Counted from the first letter of the stretch, positions 36,879 through 47,540 are shown. The stretch is 64,000 nt of DNA from Spirodela intermedia (GCA_902729315.2 LR746264.1:498501-562500); one strand, 5' to 3'. A program made the numbers and translations. Notes: generated by a model not told the origin, from the letters alone.

Positions 36879-39062
36879 ATGAAGGACGTCTCGTCGTCGT
36901 CCGGGGCCGATCCGCGGCAGCCTTCTTCCGCCAAGCCTTACGTACCCCCGACGGTGTCCCCCCAGGATCTACCCATCGATTATTCTGGCTTCCTCGCCAT
37001 GCTCTTTGCGATGGCCGGAGTCATGTTTAAGGTCAGCACTCTCCCGCCGGATTCTCGCCGTCTTATTTTTCTGTTCTTCATCTTAATTATGTCGCTGAAC
37101 TGAAGATGGGTGGAAATTGTGTGAACGTCCTGGGAACCCATAGTTGCCCTTGAATTTTTCCCCCTCTCGTATTAATCACTCCTTTAGCGTTTGCATCTTT
37201 TGCGGATGCTACGGGCTTGATCTGTTTTCTGGTGGCTTACTTGTGCAGTACAAGGTCTGCTCGTGGGTGTCTTTGATCTTCTGTGCTCAAGCACTCGTAA
37301 ACATGAAGAACCTCGAGAACGATCTTAAACAGATATCTATGGCCATGATGTAAGTTGGCTTTCCCCATAGCGTTGCTTCTGCTTTTTGATCGTGAGATTT
37401 GTGTAAATTCTCATCGTGACTTGCTCGACACCCAATCATTCATCTCTAAGCACGCTCAATCAATGTTTCTGTCCCTGATAGAGATTTCCAAATGCGTTGA
37501 GTATTCCGATGAAAAATCTTTGTGCGCATTTCTGGCAGATTTCAGTTCATAAAAGCGTTTGAATGGCAACTTAAAACAAGATTAACTGACTATTTATACG
37601 CAAGAAGCTCTTGGTGACTTCATCTTCTTGTCTATTTGGACGAACATTTAACACGATGATGAAGGGCATCGGCATCACAGTTTATCTCTTTAATGTTCTG
37701 GATCTTGGCGCTAGTACTACATGATCAAGGGATATGACGGGTATTTGATCAGTCATGATTCTTGCTACTAGGCACATTTTCTTGACTATGGAACTTCAGA
37801 TCGTTCCGCTGGAGAAGTTTCTTGGTGTCACTATCCACATTTTCTTGACTATGGAACTTCAGATCGTTCCCCTGGAGAAGTTTCTTGGTGTCACTATCCA
37901 CATTTTCTTGGCTCTGAAACTTGAGATCTTATTTGCCTCCTGATGGAAGCGTTTCAGAAGTCCAGGTTGATGCGACTGGAAACTATACCTTTTCGTCTGT
38001 TCGTTTTGAATTCCCAGTCAAGACAGCTTTCACTAAAAAAGTTTCTGTGATAATCAGCAGAAAAGGTTTTGTGATTTGCTGTTCAGGTTTTATTCAAACT
38101 TGCTTGAATTTGTGTTGAAAATATTAGAAGCGGCCATTACTCTAGATGATTCAATGAGGGAGTGAGGGAGGGAGGGAGGGAGATGAACCTTGAATTGAAG
38201 GCAAGTTAGTGAGAACTTCGTTATGAACCTTGACAGTGATTCAGATAGTGCTATAGACGGATGCACCAGAATTTTCAATGAGTTCAAAGACATTTATAAA
38301 GGAAGAGAAGGAACTTCTTACACACAAAAATTCTGCACATAGATCAATCCCAGGCTATGAAAAAATTTGAGTGGCTGAGAATATGAAAATGGAGCAGTAT
38401 ATTATCGAAATTGATAAAGAATGTTTTTCTATGGACGAGTGATTTTATCAGCCTCAAACATTACAAAGGTCTCTGTTAGATAGCAAACGTAATAATCGGG
38501 AATACTTCTCCCTATCCCTTTGATGTTTAATTTATTTACTAGATGATCACTTTTAAGTTTGGCCCTTATCAAAGTTTAACTTATGACACTTTTTTGTGCT
38601 GAATAAAATTGAGCTGTAATACAGCCTTTCTTGGCGTGTAAGCATTTGAATTTAATCTGGGATTTACGAAAATGAGGTTAATTAAGATTATAGTGGAGCA
38701 TTTGTTTTGTACTGTTTTTGGCGCATTTCTTTCCATTGTGGAGATATATGTTAGTCTCGTAACTTTTTTGACCAGTGGCCACATACTTGCACCTGTGGAA
38801 ACATCAATGCTCCGCAGCCTTGGTGCAGCTGATCTCATTTATAATCTCATCTCCACTTGCTGTCAATATTGGATTCAATCTGTTATTTTGGTAATGCAAA
38901 TGTTACTAAACTGGATAAATCCTCGTCATGCGGTTTAATTCTTGTTCTGAATCGCTATTGCTGTCTATTGTGCTGATTGCCCAAATTCTGCCAGGTTTGC
39001 TATCATGGGGTTTGTGACAAATTACTTGGGAACGTCTCGTTCATCACCTTCAACAAAACGCT

Positions 39063-39064
<2 letters not shown>
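36879..39064 (+). CDS. Protein Asterix (WDR83OS homolog), ER membrane insertion factor
   Basis: Small conserved ER membrane protein; in animals Asterix and CCDC47 form the PAT complex, which protects partly inserted transmembrane helices beside the Sec61 translocon. Three exons: 36879-37031, 37249-37349 and 38995-39064; 324 nt, 107 aa, the usual length. The sequence matches the plant form throughout: KPYVPPTVSPQDLPIDYSGF, AMAGVMFKYKVCSWVSLIFCAQ, NMKNLENDLKQISMAMM and FAIMGFVTNYLG, then a short Ser/Lys tail. Splice sites are GT-AG; exon 2 ends in ATGAT before GTAAGT, and exon 3 supplies the G. The ATG used is the one expected for the family (MKDVSSSSGADPRQPS). Intron 2 is 1.6 kb and contains a 63-bp tandem repeat and a G-rich run. 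A GA microsatellite starts right at the stop codon. Confidence 0.95.
37768..37930. repeat. 63-bp tandem repeat in Asterix intron 2
   Basis: Two nearly identical 63-bp units (differing by one base near 37810/37873) and a partial, more diverged third lie in a row. As 63 is a multiple of three, a chance open frame runs through them (IFLTMELQIVPLEKFLGVTIH twice); it is not part of the Asterix frame and is spliced out. Confidence 0.9.
38158..38181 (+). other. Possible G-quadruplex motif in Asterix intron 2
   Basis: Five GGG runs separated by 1-4 bases lie on the sense strand of the intron. This meets the simple four-run quadruplex pattern. Formation is inferred, not shown. Confidence 0.5.

Positions 39065-39110
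<46 letters not shown>
39065..39110. repeat. (GA)n microsatellite at the Asterix stop codon
   Basis: GA repeat of about 46 bases on the sense strand, beginning directly after the TGA. It should be at the start of the 3' UTR. Confidence 0.92.
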
Positions 39111-39113
<3 letters not shown>

Positions 39114-40197
39114 GCATGCATTTTCATGCTCTCTATGCTTTATGTGGATACCATTTATTTCCGTCTGATCATTACTATGTGCCCATTTATTTATTTCTAC
39201 TCTTCTTATTCTTGTGTTGGATAATTATCAGTGTGACGTTTTTTTCTAAACTGATTAGCAAACATCCTCAAAATCCTCAGTGCTCATGGGTGGTTTTTGC
39301 CTCACATACACACATTTGCAACACACCGGAGCCTCATATGCCAATCCTTTTGAATGTATAAGCTTATATGATACCTTGCCCCTTCTCATCCACACTTGTT
39401 TCCCCTTGGGATTTGCCTCATTCCTTCATTGGCCGCCTAGTACCCTCTCCTCAACCCAAATGAGGATTCTATGAGAATTACACTAATTTATATTTATGTA
39501 AATATCTACATGGCGCTGCTATGAGAGAGAAAGAACTGTGGGATTTATTTATGGCAGTCTCTTTGATCGGTTTTTTTTATTTGAAATCTACTCATAGAGA
39601 GGGCATATGCTTGATTTGATGGGTTTGTGGGGGCAAAAAAAACTAAACAATGTATGCTTTATGGCCGTAGAAGGTCCGGGCCTAGACGCGAGGGGGGGCA
39701 CCGTCTGCGTGACGTCAGCTCCTGAGGAGGGCGCCGCGTGGTCTCTGCACGGTTCCCACAGCGTCTGACTGGGATAATACGGCGTGGAGCAGAAGCGCCG
39801 AAGAACCCCCGCGGGGGAAACCAGGAGCTTCGGGATTGGTGGGCGGCGGGGGGCGGTTTTGCGTCGGCGCCACCTTCTGGCTAGCTGGCACTGGAGGGGC
39901 TCGGAAGCGCGTAGAGTGCTGCTCTCTCTCTCTGTGACTGCCTGTGGGCATCTGATATCCGGTGGGGGAGGGTGAGTGCGGTAGTAATGAAGGATTCCGT
40001 TGGTTCTATGCCCTTTCCTCCGTACGCGTTCTCTGCGCATATGTAAAGGAACTTCAGCGGAGAACCCCCCATTGCTCCCGCTTCCCGTGCCAACCTGTCT
40101 AAGTGCAAAACTCTCTCTCTCTCTCTCTGTGGTTGGAGAACTGCTCGACTCTCCGGCGAGGGTATTCCGCAGTGCAAGTAGGGAGCCGACCCAGGAG
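39111..40197. other. Asterix 3' flank and UGD promoter / 5' UTR region
   Basis: The DNA up to about 39650 is AT-richer and should hold the Asterix 3' UTR. From 39660 it is GC-rich and precedes UGD. A minus-strand open frame at 39588-40271 covers this part but resembles no family and includes CT/GA repeat codons, so it is not called. A short CT run lies at 40111-40128. Confidence 0.5.
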
Positions 40198-41092
40198 GTA
40201 AGACGGTCTGCTGTTCTGCTGTGACGCCATTCGGTTTTCCCCTTCGTTCGTTCGTTTCCATGGAAGCTCATGCGATGCCCCTCCCTCTCGTCTCACCTCT
40301 CCTCTCTATGGCGTGCGGGGTGGGTTTAGGGTCTGGTTGTTTGAGAGCCTTGCCCACTTCGTCTCCTCCCTGAATCCGGCGTCTCCTAGGTCACCAATGG
40401 CGAGGGTGGGAAGCTCTCCTACGCCATCAAACCTGCCGGCGCTGAATCGGCGTAGATCGGCACAAACCTGGCTCCATTTCCGTGAGAGGATGGCGAGTGT
40501 AGGGGGGTGCATACTCCGCCTGATCTGCAGAGGCCCTTCGCTATAGAACCGAATGATTCAGCAAGAACTCCACATCGCTGTCTGTTCTTCCGCTTTCCGC
40601 TGTGGTTCTGAAGATATCTCTTGCCATTGCACATTCCTTCAGTTCCTAAGTTTCTGGACCAAGTTAGATCCCAATTCTCAAATTATTATTATTTATTTGA
40701 AGAATTTCTGCTACATTCTGGTGACATAATGACGATAAGCTTCCGAAAAAATTTTGCAACCCAGAATCTGAGATCTCGTGTGTTCTTAATTGTTCCTGGC
40801 CTGTGCTAAAACAGTACCCCCGCCTCCCACTGTGTTCTAGAGCCATCAATCATCACCCTGCGTTCATCACAGAGCTTACTTCTGTCTTCTCACGAGGCCA
40901 TGAGGGAGCATTCTGAAATGATGGGTTTTGATCATAAACTTCATGTTGTTTGCGGCATGTTTTGTATAATCTCCGAGCACTGTTGCACTGGAGGATCTCT
41001 GCCACGGATCAGTCCAAAACTATGCTCGAGCTATAGGAATCTTGTTCATTCACAGTCATTAATTCTGGAGAGTGTTCGTCTTTCCATCTCAG
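40198..41092 (+). other. Probable 5' UTR intron of UGD
   Basis: A good donor (CCAGGAG before GTAAGA, at 40198) and an acceptor (CATCTCAG, ending at 41092) flank 895 bases. The ATG follows 16 bases later. Plant UGD genes commonly carry an intron in the leader. There is no transcript evidence here, so this is an inference from splice signals and family habit. Confidence 0.55.
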
Positions 41093-41108
41093 GCAAGGGG
41101 AGCTGAAA

Positions 41109-42509
41109 ATGGTGAAGATCTGCTGCATCGGGGCGGGGTACGTCGGCGGTCCGACCATGGCGGTGATCGCGCTCAAGTGCCCGTCCATTGAGGTCGCCGT
41201 GGTTGACATCTCCGCCGCCAGAATCGCCGCCTGGAACGGCGACGAGCTGCCGATCTACGAGCCGGGTCTCGACGAGGTGGTGAGGCAGTGCAGGGGGAGG
41301 AACCTGTTCTTCAGCGCCGACGTGGAGCGCCACGTTTCCGAAGCAGACATCGTCTTCGTGTCCGTCAACACGCCGACCAAGACCCGCGGGCTGGGCGCCG
41401 GCAAGGCCGCCGACCTCACCTACTGGGAGAGCGCTGCCCGGATGATCGCCGACGTGTCCAAGTCCGACAAGATCGTCGTGGAGAAGTCAACTGTCCCCGT
41501 CAAGACGGCGGAGGCGATCGAGAAGATCCTCACTCACAACTGCAACGCCGTCAACTTCCAGGTGCTCTCAAATCCCGAGTTCTTGGCGGAGGGGACGGCG
41601 GTGCAGGATCTCCTCCGGCCGGACCGCGTGCTCATCGGCGGCAGGGAGACCGCCGCCGGCCGGAAGGCAGTCGATGCGCTGAAGGACGTCTACGCCCGCT
41701 GGGTCCCCGCTGACCGGATCGTCACCACCAATCTCTGGTCAGCGGAGCTGACCAAGCTCGCCGCCAACGCCTTCCTGGCCCAGCGGATCTCCTCGGTCAA
41801 CGCCATCTCCGCTCTCTGCGAGGCCACTGGCGCCGACGTCTCCGAGGTCGCCGCCGCCGTGGGGATGGACGGCAGGATCGGCCCAAAGTTCTTGACCGCC
41901 GGCGTCGGCTTCGGGGGTTCCTGCTTCCAGAAGGACATCCTCAATCTGGTCTACATCTGCGAGCGACACGGCCTCCACGAGCCGGCGGCCTACTGGAAGC
42001 AGGTGATCGAGGTCAACGACTACCAGAAGAGGCGATTCGTCACCCGGGTCGTCTCCTCCATGTTCAACACCGTCTCCGGGAAGAAGGTGGCCGTGCTCGG
42101 CTTTGCCTTCAAGAAGGACACCGGCGACTCGAGGGAAACGCCGGCGATCGACGTCTGCAAGGGCCTGCTGGCCGACGGCGCCGCCGTCTGCGTCTACGAC
42201 CCGCAGGTGACGGAGGACCAGATCCGGCAGGACCTCGCGGCGGTGGGGGAGCCGATGCGGCAGGTCGGCGTGGCCCGTGACGCCTACGAGGCCGCGGGAG
42301 GAGCCCACGCCATCTGCATCTTGACGGAGTGGGACGAGTTCAAGGCCCTGGACTACCGGAGGATCTTCGACGGCATGCAGAAGCCCGCCTTCCTGTTCGA
42401 CGGCCGGAACGTCGTCGACGGCGGCGAGCTCCGGCGGATCGGGTTCATCGTCTACTCCATCGGGAAGCCCCTCGATCCCTGGCTAAGGGGCATGCCCGCC
42501 GTCGCCTGA
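41109..42509 (+). CDS. UGD: UDP-glucose 6-dehydrogenase
   Basis: Cytosolic enzyme that oxidises UDP-glucose to UDP-glucuronate with two NAD+, feeding pectin and hemicellulose precursors. Single coding exon, 466 aa. The N-terminal Rossmann motif is IGAGYVGGP. Later motifs are [54 protein letters not shown], and the catalytic-cysteine motif [12 protein letters not shown] (Cys about residue 272). The C-terminal NAD-like half includes [17 protein letters not shown] and ILTEWDEFK. The end, [12 protein letters not shown], matches plant UGDs. Plant UGD is normally about 480 aa. Here the conserved segment with KFDWDxPxH between QIRQDL and DAYEA is missing, about 14 residues, near 42230-42270. The frame is kept, so activity cannot be judged. 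It is paired with a downstream pseudogene at 44465-44793 and an amidase remnant. Confidence 0.96.
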   Translation: MVKICCIGAGYVGGPTMAVIALKCPSIEVAVVDISAARIAAWNGDELPIYEPGLDEVVRQCRGRNLFFSADVERHVSEADIVFVSVNTPTKTRGLGAGKAADLTYWESAARMIADVSKSDKIVVEKSTVPVKTAEAIEKILTHNCNAVNFQVLSNPEFLAEGTAVQDLLRPDRVLIGGRETAAGRKAVDALKDVYARWVPADRIVTTNLWSAELTKLAANAFLAQRISSVNAISALCEATGADVSEVAAAVGMDGRIGPKFLTAGVGFGGSCFQKDILNLVYICERHGLHEPAAYWKQVIEVNDYQKRRFVTRVVSSMFNTVSGKKVAVLGFAFKKDTGDSRETPAIDVCKGLLADGAAVCVYDPQVTEDQIRQDLAAVGEPMRQVGVARDAYEAAGGAHAICILTEWDEFKALDYRRIFDGMQKPAFLFDGRNVVDGGELRRIGFIVYSIGKPLDPWLRGMPAVA

Positions 42510-42587
42510 CCGGAGGTACGGCCACTTCTTACGGCATGCTGACGCTCTTATTTATAACTTGAGATCCCTGTAACATTTGATTTTATT

Positions 42588-42689
42588 TATTCAATGAGGC
42601 CTGCATTTGTGGGCGGAGCTCAGTTCAGAGCCTGGTTCATCAGGAGGACGTTCTGCCCGAACTCCTCCAGCCTCTCCTACAAAACCCGC

Positions 42690-42692
<3 letters not shown>
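42588..42692 (-). pseudogene. Remnant of an amidase gene (copy A of the tandem duplication)
   Basis: 42588-42636 resembles the 3' end of the intact amidase (44848-44895). 42637-42692 resembles the beginning of its last coding exon plus the adjoining intron (45228-45285). Everything between is missing, as are all other exons. It lies directly after UGD in the same tail-to-tail order as the UGD pseudogene and intact amidase of copy B. Confidence 0.8.

Positions 42693-42735
<43 letters not shown>
42693..42735. repeat. (GA)n microsatellite at the amidase deletion point
   Basis: About 42 bases of GA on the plus strand. It sits exactly between the amidase remnant and the flank that matches sequence beyond the intact amidase. 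Confidence 0.92.
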
Positions 42736-42737
<2 letters not shown>

Positions 42738-42764
42738 ACCTTATCTTCAACTGTTTTTTTGGGC

Positions 42765-43130
42765 TAGTCACCAAGCCCACCTCATCTGACTTTCATGGAG
42801 TTCAGGCCCTGGGATGGGGAAATTTCACGAGTTCATATTATTTGACTTTTCACGACTAAGTCTGCTCAATTGTCTTGAGCATGACCAAAAGTCAGCTCAG
42901 TTACCATGAAGTTATGCCATTATTAGCTACCATGAAAACATACCTAATTTAGTTTTCACTTATTTGGGTTAATCTCAAAATCCTGCCTCATTTGATTATT
43001 ATGCATCTAGTTTTAAGTTCAATGATTTTAGTCAGCGAAAACTACTCAACCCCATTGTTGTTATTGAAACCATGTAGTAAAGTGTGTATCAATGAGATCA
43101 AACATGAAAACAACAATCTATGGTGATTTA
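42765..43130. repeat. Duplicated intergenic segment, copy A (matches about 47190-47540)
   Basis: From CCCACCTCAT onward the sequence runs collinear with the region upstream of the intact amidase. Shared stretches include GACCA/GATC AAAAGTCAGCTC, TACCATGAA.TTATGCCATTATTAGCTACC and TTTGATTATTATGCAT. By eye roughly four of five bases match. It is non-coding and marks the far edge of the tandem duplication. Confidence 0.85.
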
Positions 43131-44464
43131 TGTGAAACTATTTTTTTTTTTCAAGTGTTAGCATAGTTGAAATGAGAAGAATGAGGAGGGTATCTGGTGA
43201 CGGCGGGAGAGAGAAGAAAGAGAGAGAGAGAAAGTGAGGTGGGGTACACGTCGACGGCGGGAAAGATAAGAGAGTGGTCTCGTCGAGAAAGGAGGCTAAA
43301 GTCGGTAGGTAGCGATGGTGAGAGAAAGAAGGGAAGACGGTTTCACAACGAGGGGATGGCCGGAAGGGGGGGTCTAGTGGCGACGGCAGGCTGGGGGGTC
43401 GGACGGTGAGGAGGCGGAACGGCGGCGACGGGTCGGGCGGTGATGAGGCAGAAGGGCGGTGACAGTGGGAGAGGAAAGAAAGGTGGATTTAGTGACAGGT
43501 CAGATGGCTGGAAGGCGGAACGACGGTGACGGGGCAGACGACTAAGAGGCAGAACGGGAACAAGCGGATGACGACGAGAGGTCCCCCCCTTCTGCCCCCT
43601 AGAAAGACGGCAAGGTTGGAGAAGAGAAGGAAAGAGGTCCCCCTAATCCAAGAGGCCGAGAAGAAGAAGATATCCCTAATCCAAGAGGCGAGCGAAAGAG
43701 AATAGGGACCCCTAATCCAAGAGGCGAATGAGGGAGAAGGAAACCTGGTGAGAGGGATAACACGAATCTTCTTGATTCCAAATTCAATTTCAATTTCTTT
43801 TCCAGTGTTCTTGAGTTTGAGTATTTATAAGAAATAGAGGAAGGTAGTAAGAGGCGTCCCCTCCCAAAGGATGCCAAGCAGTGTCTCCTGGAGGGAGAGA
43901 CGCCTTCCTTAGGGGAGAAGGGGTGCATGGGTGATGTGGCCTCTTCTCCTCCCTCTTCTTCCTCCTTGTGAGTCCACCTAAGGTAATGAACCCTCATATT
44001 GATTCTATCAATTATTTTAGTACAGAGGAAAAGCCTACCGGTAGTTGATATTTCAATAGATCAAGCTTATATTACGGAATACTATTTTACATCAAATGTT
44101 GGTATTTTAGTATTTTAAGTTTTCCTTGCAAAAAAAATATTATTACACCAAAATTAATATCTCATCATATGAAAAATTTGTATTGTCGAAAATTATACTA
44201 TATAATTTATGATATTTTAATATACCGAGATCATGTCAAAAAATAGTGGACAACATCAAAACTCATATTTTCTTATAAAGTTTATATGATGGAATAAAAC
44301 AATACACCAAATCTAATATTTCAATGTGATAAATTTATATTATATAACATAGTAGTACACTAAGGTTATGATAAATAGCAAGGTTAGTAATTCAATATAT
44401 CAAATAAATCATTGAAAAAAGTCTATCAAGCTTAATATGTCAATATATGATAAATTGCATTGCC
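43131..44464. other. Sequence between the two UGD copies: purine-rich, then AT-rich
   Basis: 43190-43740 is GA/GGCGG-rich, with repeated short blocks (CGGAACGGCGG-like, and CCTAATCCAAGAGGC three times near 43640, 43677 and 43710). The minus-strand open frame at 43599-43997 runs through those repeats and matches no family I recognise. 44000-44460 is AT-rich. It may be an inserted, unrecognised element. Confidence 0.5.
43636..43728. repeat. Three-copy short repeat (CCTAATCCAAGAGGC)
   Basis: The 15-base block occurs three times at intervals of 33-42 bases within a purine-rich stretch. The copies are separated by GA-rich linkers. Confidence 0.75.
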
Positions 44465-44793
44465 GAAAAGCAGATCCGGCGCGACCTCATGGCGGGCAAG
44501 TTCGACTGGGACAGCCCGATCCACTGCCGCCCGGCGAGCTCCTCGGCGGCGGGACTGCTGCAGGTCGGCGCAGCTTGAGACGCCTACGAGGCCACCGGAG
44601 GAGCCCACACTGTCTGCATCTTGACGGAGTGGGACGAGTTCAAGGCCCTGGACTACCGGAGGATCTTCGACGGCATGCAGAAGCCCGCCTTCCTGTTCGA
44701 CGGCCGGGACGTCGTCGACGGCGGCGAGCTCCGGCGGATCGGGTTCATCCAATGAGGTATGGCCAAAGGGAATGTCTGCCGTCGCCTGACTTG
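44465..44793 (+). pseudogene. 5'-truncated UDP-glucose dehydrogenase pseudogene
   Basis: The frame begins abruptly at the codons for QIRRDL, so about 370 upstream codons are absent. It then reads MAGKFDWDSPIHCRP, the conserved plant segment the intact gene lacks. A TGA replaces the codon just before DAYEA, at the position usually Trp. After that it follows the intact gene through [17 protein letters not shown] to RRIGFI. The next 17 or so codons are lost, leaving a remnant of the last codons (SAVA, stop). 44613-44749 matches 42313-42449 at 136 of 137 positions. Confidence 0.93.
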
Positions 44794-44832
44794 AGGTATG
44801 GGCACATCTCACGTCATGCTGACGCTCTTTTA

Positions 44833-46805
44833 TTATAACGCCCTCTTCTTATTCAATGAGGGCAGCATTTGCGGGCCGAGCCGAGCCCAGAGCCCTTCCC
44901 GGTCTAGGCCGGGGGGGGGGGGCCTCCTGATCTTGGTGGCCTGCTCGAACCCATAGGCAATCTCAATCAGGCGAGGCTCGGACCCCCTCAGCCCGCCAAA
45001 GCATATCCCCAAGGGTACTCCCTCACCGTCGAACCCCGCCGGCACGACGATCCCGGGGTACCCGCCGATGGCCAGCACTGGGTAGATGCGCGTGGGGACG
45101 GTTGCCTCCGGCGTCACCACCGCGTCCAGTCGCTCCTCCCTCATCAGCCTCTCTAGGCCCCCCTCCGAGAGCTCCTCCAGGCGGGCCAAGGCCTGCCTCT
45201 CCGCCGGCCCGATCCCGGTCGTTGCCTGGCTCATCAGCAGGATGTCCTGCCCGAACTCCTCCAACCTCTCCTGCAAAACCGGCCACGGATTGGGTCTGAT
45301 CAATCGGGCTTAAATAAAAAAAAAGCCTCATTTTTGGCGGCGGGGCTTGGGAGCGGCTCTACCTCCGCCGGGTTGGCGGCGTTGAAGGCGATAACGTCGG
45401 CGAGGGATCTGACGGGCGAGCAGGGCAGCTCCGCCAGGTAGGCGTTGAGGGAGAGCTTGAATTCTGCGAGGAGCAGCGCCACCTCCCCGCTCTCGGTAGG
45501 GTTGAGGATGGTGCTCGTGTCTGCAATCTCCAGGTCATCCACGACGATCGCACCTTTCTCCCTTCATAATTAAAACACTTCAAACTTATATAAAGATTAT
45601 CTAACCACAATTTTGGTCAAATTGAAACAACTGCCAGGCTGACTAGTTAGAGAGAGGGGGAGAGAGAGAGAGAGAGAGACAGATGTGGGATGCCAGGTGG
45701 AGGGTTGGGATCAGATTTTACCTCAGCGTGCGGAGATGAGCTTGGAAGTCGTCGGCGAGGACGGAGCCATTGGGGAAGGCGAAGAAGGGCCGCCTCAGAA
45801 TCCCCAGCCTCTTCCCCCGCAACCCGTCCTCCCGGAGGAACTGCCGGTACCCGCCGGGGGGGATGAACTCCGATGCCTTCGCCGTCGCCATTGAGTCCCT
45901 GGGGTCGTACCCGGCAATCACCTCTAGCACCCGCACGGCGTCCGCTACAGTGCGGCCGATGGGCCTGCGGCCGGCGGCGAGGAGGGTTAGGGTTTGAGGG
46001 AGAGCGGAGATTGAGGAAGAAGGGGGGTTTCTCACCCGACTGTGTCCTGCCTGGGGGAGATGGGTACGACGCCGGCGAGACTGGTGAGCCCGACGGTGGG
46101 CTTGATGCCGACCAGGGCCTGGGAGGCGGCGGGGCAGATGATGGAGCCGTCGGTCTCCGTGCCCAGAGAGACGGTAACCATGTTCGCCGCCACCGAGATG
46201 GCTGACCCGCTGCTGGACCCGCACGGCGTGGCGGAGGGGTTGTAGGGGTTCAAGCCCTGGCCGCTGCGAGCGCACCACCCATTGGGGGCGGACGAGGAGC
46301 GGAATCCGGCCCATTCCGACATGCTGGCCTTCCCCAGGATGACAGCGCCGGCCCTCCTCAGCCGCGTCACCACGCCGGCGTCCCGCGCCGACGTGGCCCC
46401 CACCAGGGCCAGCGACCCCGCCGTGGTGTTGAGCGGCGAGGCGGTGGCGATGTTGTCCTTGAGGAGCACAGGAATGCCGTGGAGGGCCCCCAGATCCCCG
46501 TAAACCAAACACCGCCGCTTCTCGTCGGCGCGGTCCGCCTCCGAGAGGGCCGCCGGGTTGACCTCTATGACGGCCCTGAGGCGGGGGTTGAGCGTCCGGA
46601 TGCGATCGAGATAGAACTCCACCAGCCGCCGTGAGGTGAGCTCGTTCCGGGAGAACGCCAGGTGGATGCCCTCGATGGTGGCCTCGCTTATCTCAAATCC
46701 TCGGACCACGGCGGCGCCCCCAATCAGCAGAAGCACCTGGAGCAATAGGAACCGGGGTGCGGAGATCGGGACAGCCATCATCTCCCTCAGGTTCGCCATA
46801 CCCAC
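44833..46805 (-). CDS. Amidase-signature family protein (putative plant amidase, At4g34880-like)
   Basis: Serine hydrolase of the amidase signature family; the substrate of this plant branch is not established. Four exons: 46805-46036, 45964-45722, 45561-45363 and 45270-44833; 1650 nt, 549 aa. It begins MGMANLREMM; the ATG two codons on is equally possible. An N-terminal hydrophobic segment (FLLLQVLLLIGGAAVV) suggests a signal peptide or anchor. The Ser-Ser-Lys triad is visible: Lys116 in PVLLKDNIAT, the GSSSGSA loop near 197-202 and nucleophile Ser221 in GTETDGSIICPAASQALVG. Other blocks are LHGIPVLLKDN, LGKASMSEWAGFR, GLTSLAGVVPISPRQDTVGPIGRT and YPVLAIGGYPGIVVPAGF. Introns are GT-AG; intron 2 carries CT repeats on the sense strand. 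The last exon includes a C12 tract (44911-44922) encoding a proline run, where an assembly indel would change the C-terminus. It lies tail-to-tail with the UGD pseudogene. Confidence 0.93.
45650..45680. repeat. (GA)n microsatellite in amidase intron 2
   Basis: About 28 bases of GA on the plus strand, CT on the amidase sense strand, 40-70 bases after the donor. Confidence 0.88.
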
Positions 46806-47189
46806 CTGCTATTCTCTCTGTGTGGGTGCCATCGTCTCTCCCATCGATGATCTTGGAGGCGACAGAGAGAGAGAGAGAGATGATCAAAGCATCTACTTTT
46901 CCTGGTTGACCTGCCGTCCCAGTTCATTCATCATGAATTAATTATCATTTCAGTCTGGGCCCTTGATGCGTCAATTCAATGTATGAAGAATAATCAGATT
47001 TTCGTGGGATTCTGGGCCTTTGATTGGGTCAATATCGAAGCCCATTTCACTTGATTCTCAAGGATATTGGGCCTTTAATTGGGCCAATCTTTTTGCTAAA
47101 CTCTCTTGGTCTTCATGGACATAGGCCGTTGCAAGTTTTACCTCAAAACCGGCTTCACTTCACCTTTAATTTTGGGACTACATCGGGCT

Positions 47190-47540
47190 AAGAATGAATC
47201 CCACCTCATTTGACTTCCATGGAATTAGGCCGTGGGATCGGCCAATCTCAAACTCCACATTAGTTGACTTTCAAGAATAAGCTCAATTGTCTTGACCATG
47301 ATCAAAAGTCAGCTCGACTACCATGAAATTATGCCATTATTAGCTACCGTGAAAACAGACCTCGTTTTAGTATTCATTCATTTGAACTAATATGAAAACC
47401 CTACCCCATTTGATTATTATGCATTGAGTTATAGGTTCCATGATTTTAATGAGCCAAAACTCTTCGACCTAATTTTGTTGATGAAACCATGTTAGGATGT
47501 GCAAATCAATGATATAAAAAATGATTATAATAATCTATGG
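47190..47540. repeat. Duplicated intergenic segment, copy B (matches about 42765-43130)
   Basis: Non-coding DNA upstream of the intact amidase. It is collinear, at roughly 80 percent by eye, with the segment after the amidase remnant of copy A. Confidence 0.85.

Noticed and set aside
37755-37943. 62-codon frame in Asterix intron 2
   Set aside because: Chance frame through a 63-bp tandem repeat; the Asterix exons around it splice in frame without it.
39588-40271. 227-codon minus-strand open frame upstream of UGD
   Set aside because: No recognisable domain; it contains codons from CT/GA runs and overlaps the probable UGD promoter and leader. GC-rich DNA easily gives such frames.
43599-43997. 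132-codon minus-strand open frame between the UGD copies
   Set aside because: Composed of short repeats (PLGLG-like units from the 15-base repeat); no family resemblance.
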